NCBI RefSeq assembly: GCF_003206575.1
Contig: NZ_PZJO01000004.1
Span: forward strand, 386,177-450,176
DNA from: Salinicola endophyticus
GTDB taxonomy: Bacteria > Pseudomonadota > Gammaproteobacteria > Pseudomonadales > Halomonadaceae
Length of the DNA: 64,000 bases
Direction of reading: 5' to 3'
A program made the translations under genes and the position numbers. The stretch's first letter is position 1, and the number at the start of each line of letters is the position of its first letter. The notes under the pieces are model-generated. The model was not told the DNA's origin. It made no database searches and saw only the letters and a list, made by a program, of their open reading frames with translations. Below are positions 62,479 through 64,000 of this stretch, piece after piece.

Positions 62479-63942
62479 ATGCAATCCGTCAAAGAGAGCG
62501 CGCTGTTCAGGCCCTACGCCTATATCGACGGCCACTGGGTGGCCGCCGACAGCGGTGAACAGATCGACGTCGACAACCCCGCCAATGGCGAGATTCTGGG
62601 GCGTATGCCACGGCTCGGCCGCGCCGAGACCGAGCGCGCGATCGAGGCCGCCGAAGCGGCGCTGCCGGGCTGGCGCCAGCACACGGCGCTGGAGCGCGCC
62701 GACATCCTGATGAAGTGGTACGAGCTGATGCTCGAGCACAAGGACGAGCTGGCCGCGATCATGACCGCCGAGCAGGGCAAGCCGGTCAAGGAAGCGGCAG
62801 GGGAGATCGTCTATGCTGCGAGCTTCATGCGCTGGTTCGCCGAAGAGGCGCGGCGCATTTACGGCGATACCATTCCGGCAGCCAGCAGCCAGCAGCGTAT
62901 CGTGGTGACCAAGCAGCCGGTGGGGGTGGTCGGGGCGATCACGCCGTGGAACTTCCCCTCCTCGATGATCACGCGCAAGGCCGCAGCGGCGCTCGCCGCC
63001 GGCTGCACCATCGTGATCAAGCCGGCCAGTCAGACGCCGTTCTCCGCCACCGCGCTGGCAGCGCTGGCCGAGCAGGCAGGGGTGCCGCGGGGTGTCTTCA
63101 ACGTGGTGCCGGGCAAGGCCAGCGAGATCGCCAAGGCGATGACCGAGTCGCCGGTGGTGCGCAAGGTCACCTTCACCGGCTCCACCGAGGTCGGCAGTTC
63201 GCTGATGGCGGGTGCCGCCCAGCACATCCAGAAGATCTCGCTGGAGCTCGGCGGCAACGCCCCCTTCCTGGTGTTCGAGGATGCCGACCTGGATGCCGCA
63301 GTCGAAGGCGCCATCGCCTCCAAGTTCCGCAATGCCGGACAGACCTGCGTCTGCACCAACCGCTTCCTGGTCCAGTCGAGCGTGATCAACGCCTTCAGCG
63401 AGAAGCTCGCGGCGGCGATGAACAGCGAACTGAAGGTCGGCGACGGTTTCCAGGATGGCGTCAATATCGGGCCGCTGATCGATGAGGATGCGGTGGCCAA
63501 GGTGAGCGAGCACGTCAAGGATGCCACCGACAAGGGGGCCCAGCTGCTGCTCGGTGGCCACGAGCACTCCCTTGGCGGGCGCTTCTTCTCGCCCACCCTG
63601 ATCAGCCACGCCACCCCGGAGATGAAGGTGGCGAGCGAGGAGACATTCGGCCCGCTGGCGGCGGTGTTCCCGTTCGAGACCGAGGAGGAGGCCGTGCGGC
63701 TGGCCAACGACACCCAGTTCGGTCTGGCCTCGTACTTCTACTCGCGGGATCTGGGGCGCGTCTGGCGGGTGGCGGAAGCGCTCGAGTACGGCATGGTCGG
63801 CATCAACACCGGGCTGATCTCCAACGCCAGCGCGCCCTTCGGCGGCGTCAAGGCGTCCGGGCTGGGGCGCGAGGGCTCCAAGTACGGCCTCGACGAGTAT
63901 CTCGAGGTCAAGTATCTGTGCATCGACCTGGGCCAGGCTTGA
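62479..63942 (+). CDS. gabD: NAD(P)-dependent succinate-semialdehyde dehydrogenase
   Basis: A 487-residue aldehyde dehydrogenase. The catalytic E256 is in SLELGGNAPF and C290 in NAGQTCVCTN; TPWNFPSSMITRKAAAALAAGCT is the cofactor site and KASGLGREGS a C-terminal landmark. The order and motifs are those of GabD, which oxidises succinate semialdehyde to succinate in GABA and related catabolism. AAGGAAGGAGTG precedes the ATG. gabT is not in the window. Confidence 0.93.
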   Translation: MQSVKESALFRPYAYIDGHWVAADSGEQIDVDNPANGEILGRMPRLGRAETERAIEAAEAALPGWRQHTALERADILMKWYELMLEHKDELAAIMTAEQGKPVKEAAGEIVYAASFMRWFAEEARRIYGDTIPAASSQQRIVVTKQPVGVVGAITPWNFPSSMITRKAAAALAAGCTIVIKPASQTPFSATALAALAEQAGVPRGVFNVVPGKASEIAKAMTESPVVRKVTFTGSTEVGSSLMAGAAQHIQKISLELGGNAPFLVFEDADLDAAVEGAIASKFRNAGQTCVCTNRFLVQSSVINAFSEKLAAAMNSELKVGDGFQDGVNIGPLIDEDAVAKVSEHVKDATDKGAQLLLGGHEHSLGGRFFSPTLISHATPEMKVASEETFGPLAAVFPFETEEEAVRLANDTQFGLASYFYSRDLGRVWRVAEALEYGMVGINTGLISNASAPFGGVKASGLGREGSKYGLDEYLEVKYLCIDLGQA

Positions 63943-64000
63943 GGCCCTGGGGCGGCGGCTGAGCTGCCACTGCCGCCCCGCATCGAAAAAGCCCACGACA

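Noticed and set aside
63949..63979. Terminator after gabD
   Set aside because: GGGGCGGC / GCCGCCCC can pair, but the loop is long and there is no T run; left uncalled.

Overview
The window is about 64 kb of GC-rich DNA from a gammaproteobacterium, most likely a moderately halophilic member of the Halomonadaceae (Halomonas/Salinicola/Kushneria type). The basis is the uvrY-uvrC-pgsA-tRNA(Gly,Cys,Leu) block, trpGDC separated from trpE, a BCCT osmolyte transporter, a very acidic small secreted protein, and urt/ure and gabD genes of that lineage. This is inferred from gene order and protein character; no database was searched.

Region by region. 0.1-8.9 kb holds an unusual set of genes on mixed strands: a creatininase-family hydrolase, a GTP cyclohydrolase II with an extra N-terminal region, a stand-alone RibD-type reductase, then a tightly overlapping minus-strand run (PTPS-like protein, MDR dehydrogenase, GT4 glycosyltransferase, methyltransferase, YbhN-like membrane protein) and a CDP-alcohol phosphatidyltransferase. 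Together they look like an uncharacterised pathway that starts from GTP and ends in a methylated, glycosylated, possibly membrane-linked product. 9-12 kb has an aspartoacylase-like hydrolase, dusA and an SRPBCC protein. 12.3-17.1 kb is the conserved tRNA/pgsA/uvrC/uvrY block plus tRNA-Ala. 17.3-19.2 kb is a run of small orphan genes. 19.2-22 kb is trpGDC preceded by a textbook Trp-codon attenuator. 22-33 kb carries a cation/proton antiporter, a YdiJ-type FAD/Fe-S dehydrogenase, serS, a shortened CysG-like methyltransferase, and a cNMP/CBS/DUF294 protein overlapping a DEDDh exonuclease. 33-37 kb has a BCCT transporter and an acyl-CoA dehydrogenase.

37.3-49.9 kb is a continuous urea module: urtABCDE (urea uptake) from a sigma-54-type promoter, then ureD-A-B-C-E-F-G-J (urease, nickel insertion, HupE/UreJ permease). 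The gene junctions mostly overlap or are short; the two large gaps around ureA are filled by related repeat elements. 50-55 kb has a DUF1206 membrane protein, a DUF3311/SSS symporter pair and a polar amino-acid (cystine-like) ABC transporter. 55.6-55.9 kb contains what I read as a CsrB/RsmY/RsmZ-type regulatory RNA with many GGA motifs, which fits with the UvrY/GacA response regulator in the same window. 56-58.7 kb has an acidic exported protein, a tRNA-Leu, a HEPN-like gene lacking its usual histidine, and a strikingly AT-rich patch. 59-64 kb has comF, srkA, folE, a small membrane protein and gabD.

A recurrent theme is small tandem duplications: 39-bp and 24-bp in-frame minisatellites inside the YdiJ and UreB genes and several 15-24 bp intergenic duplications.
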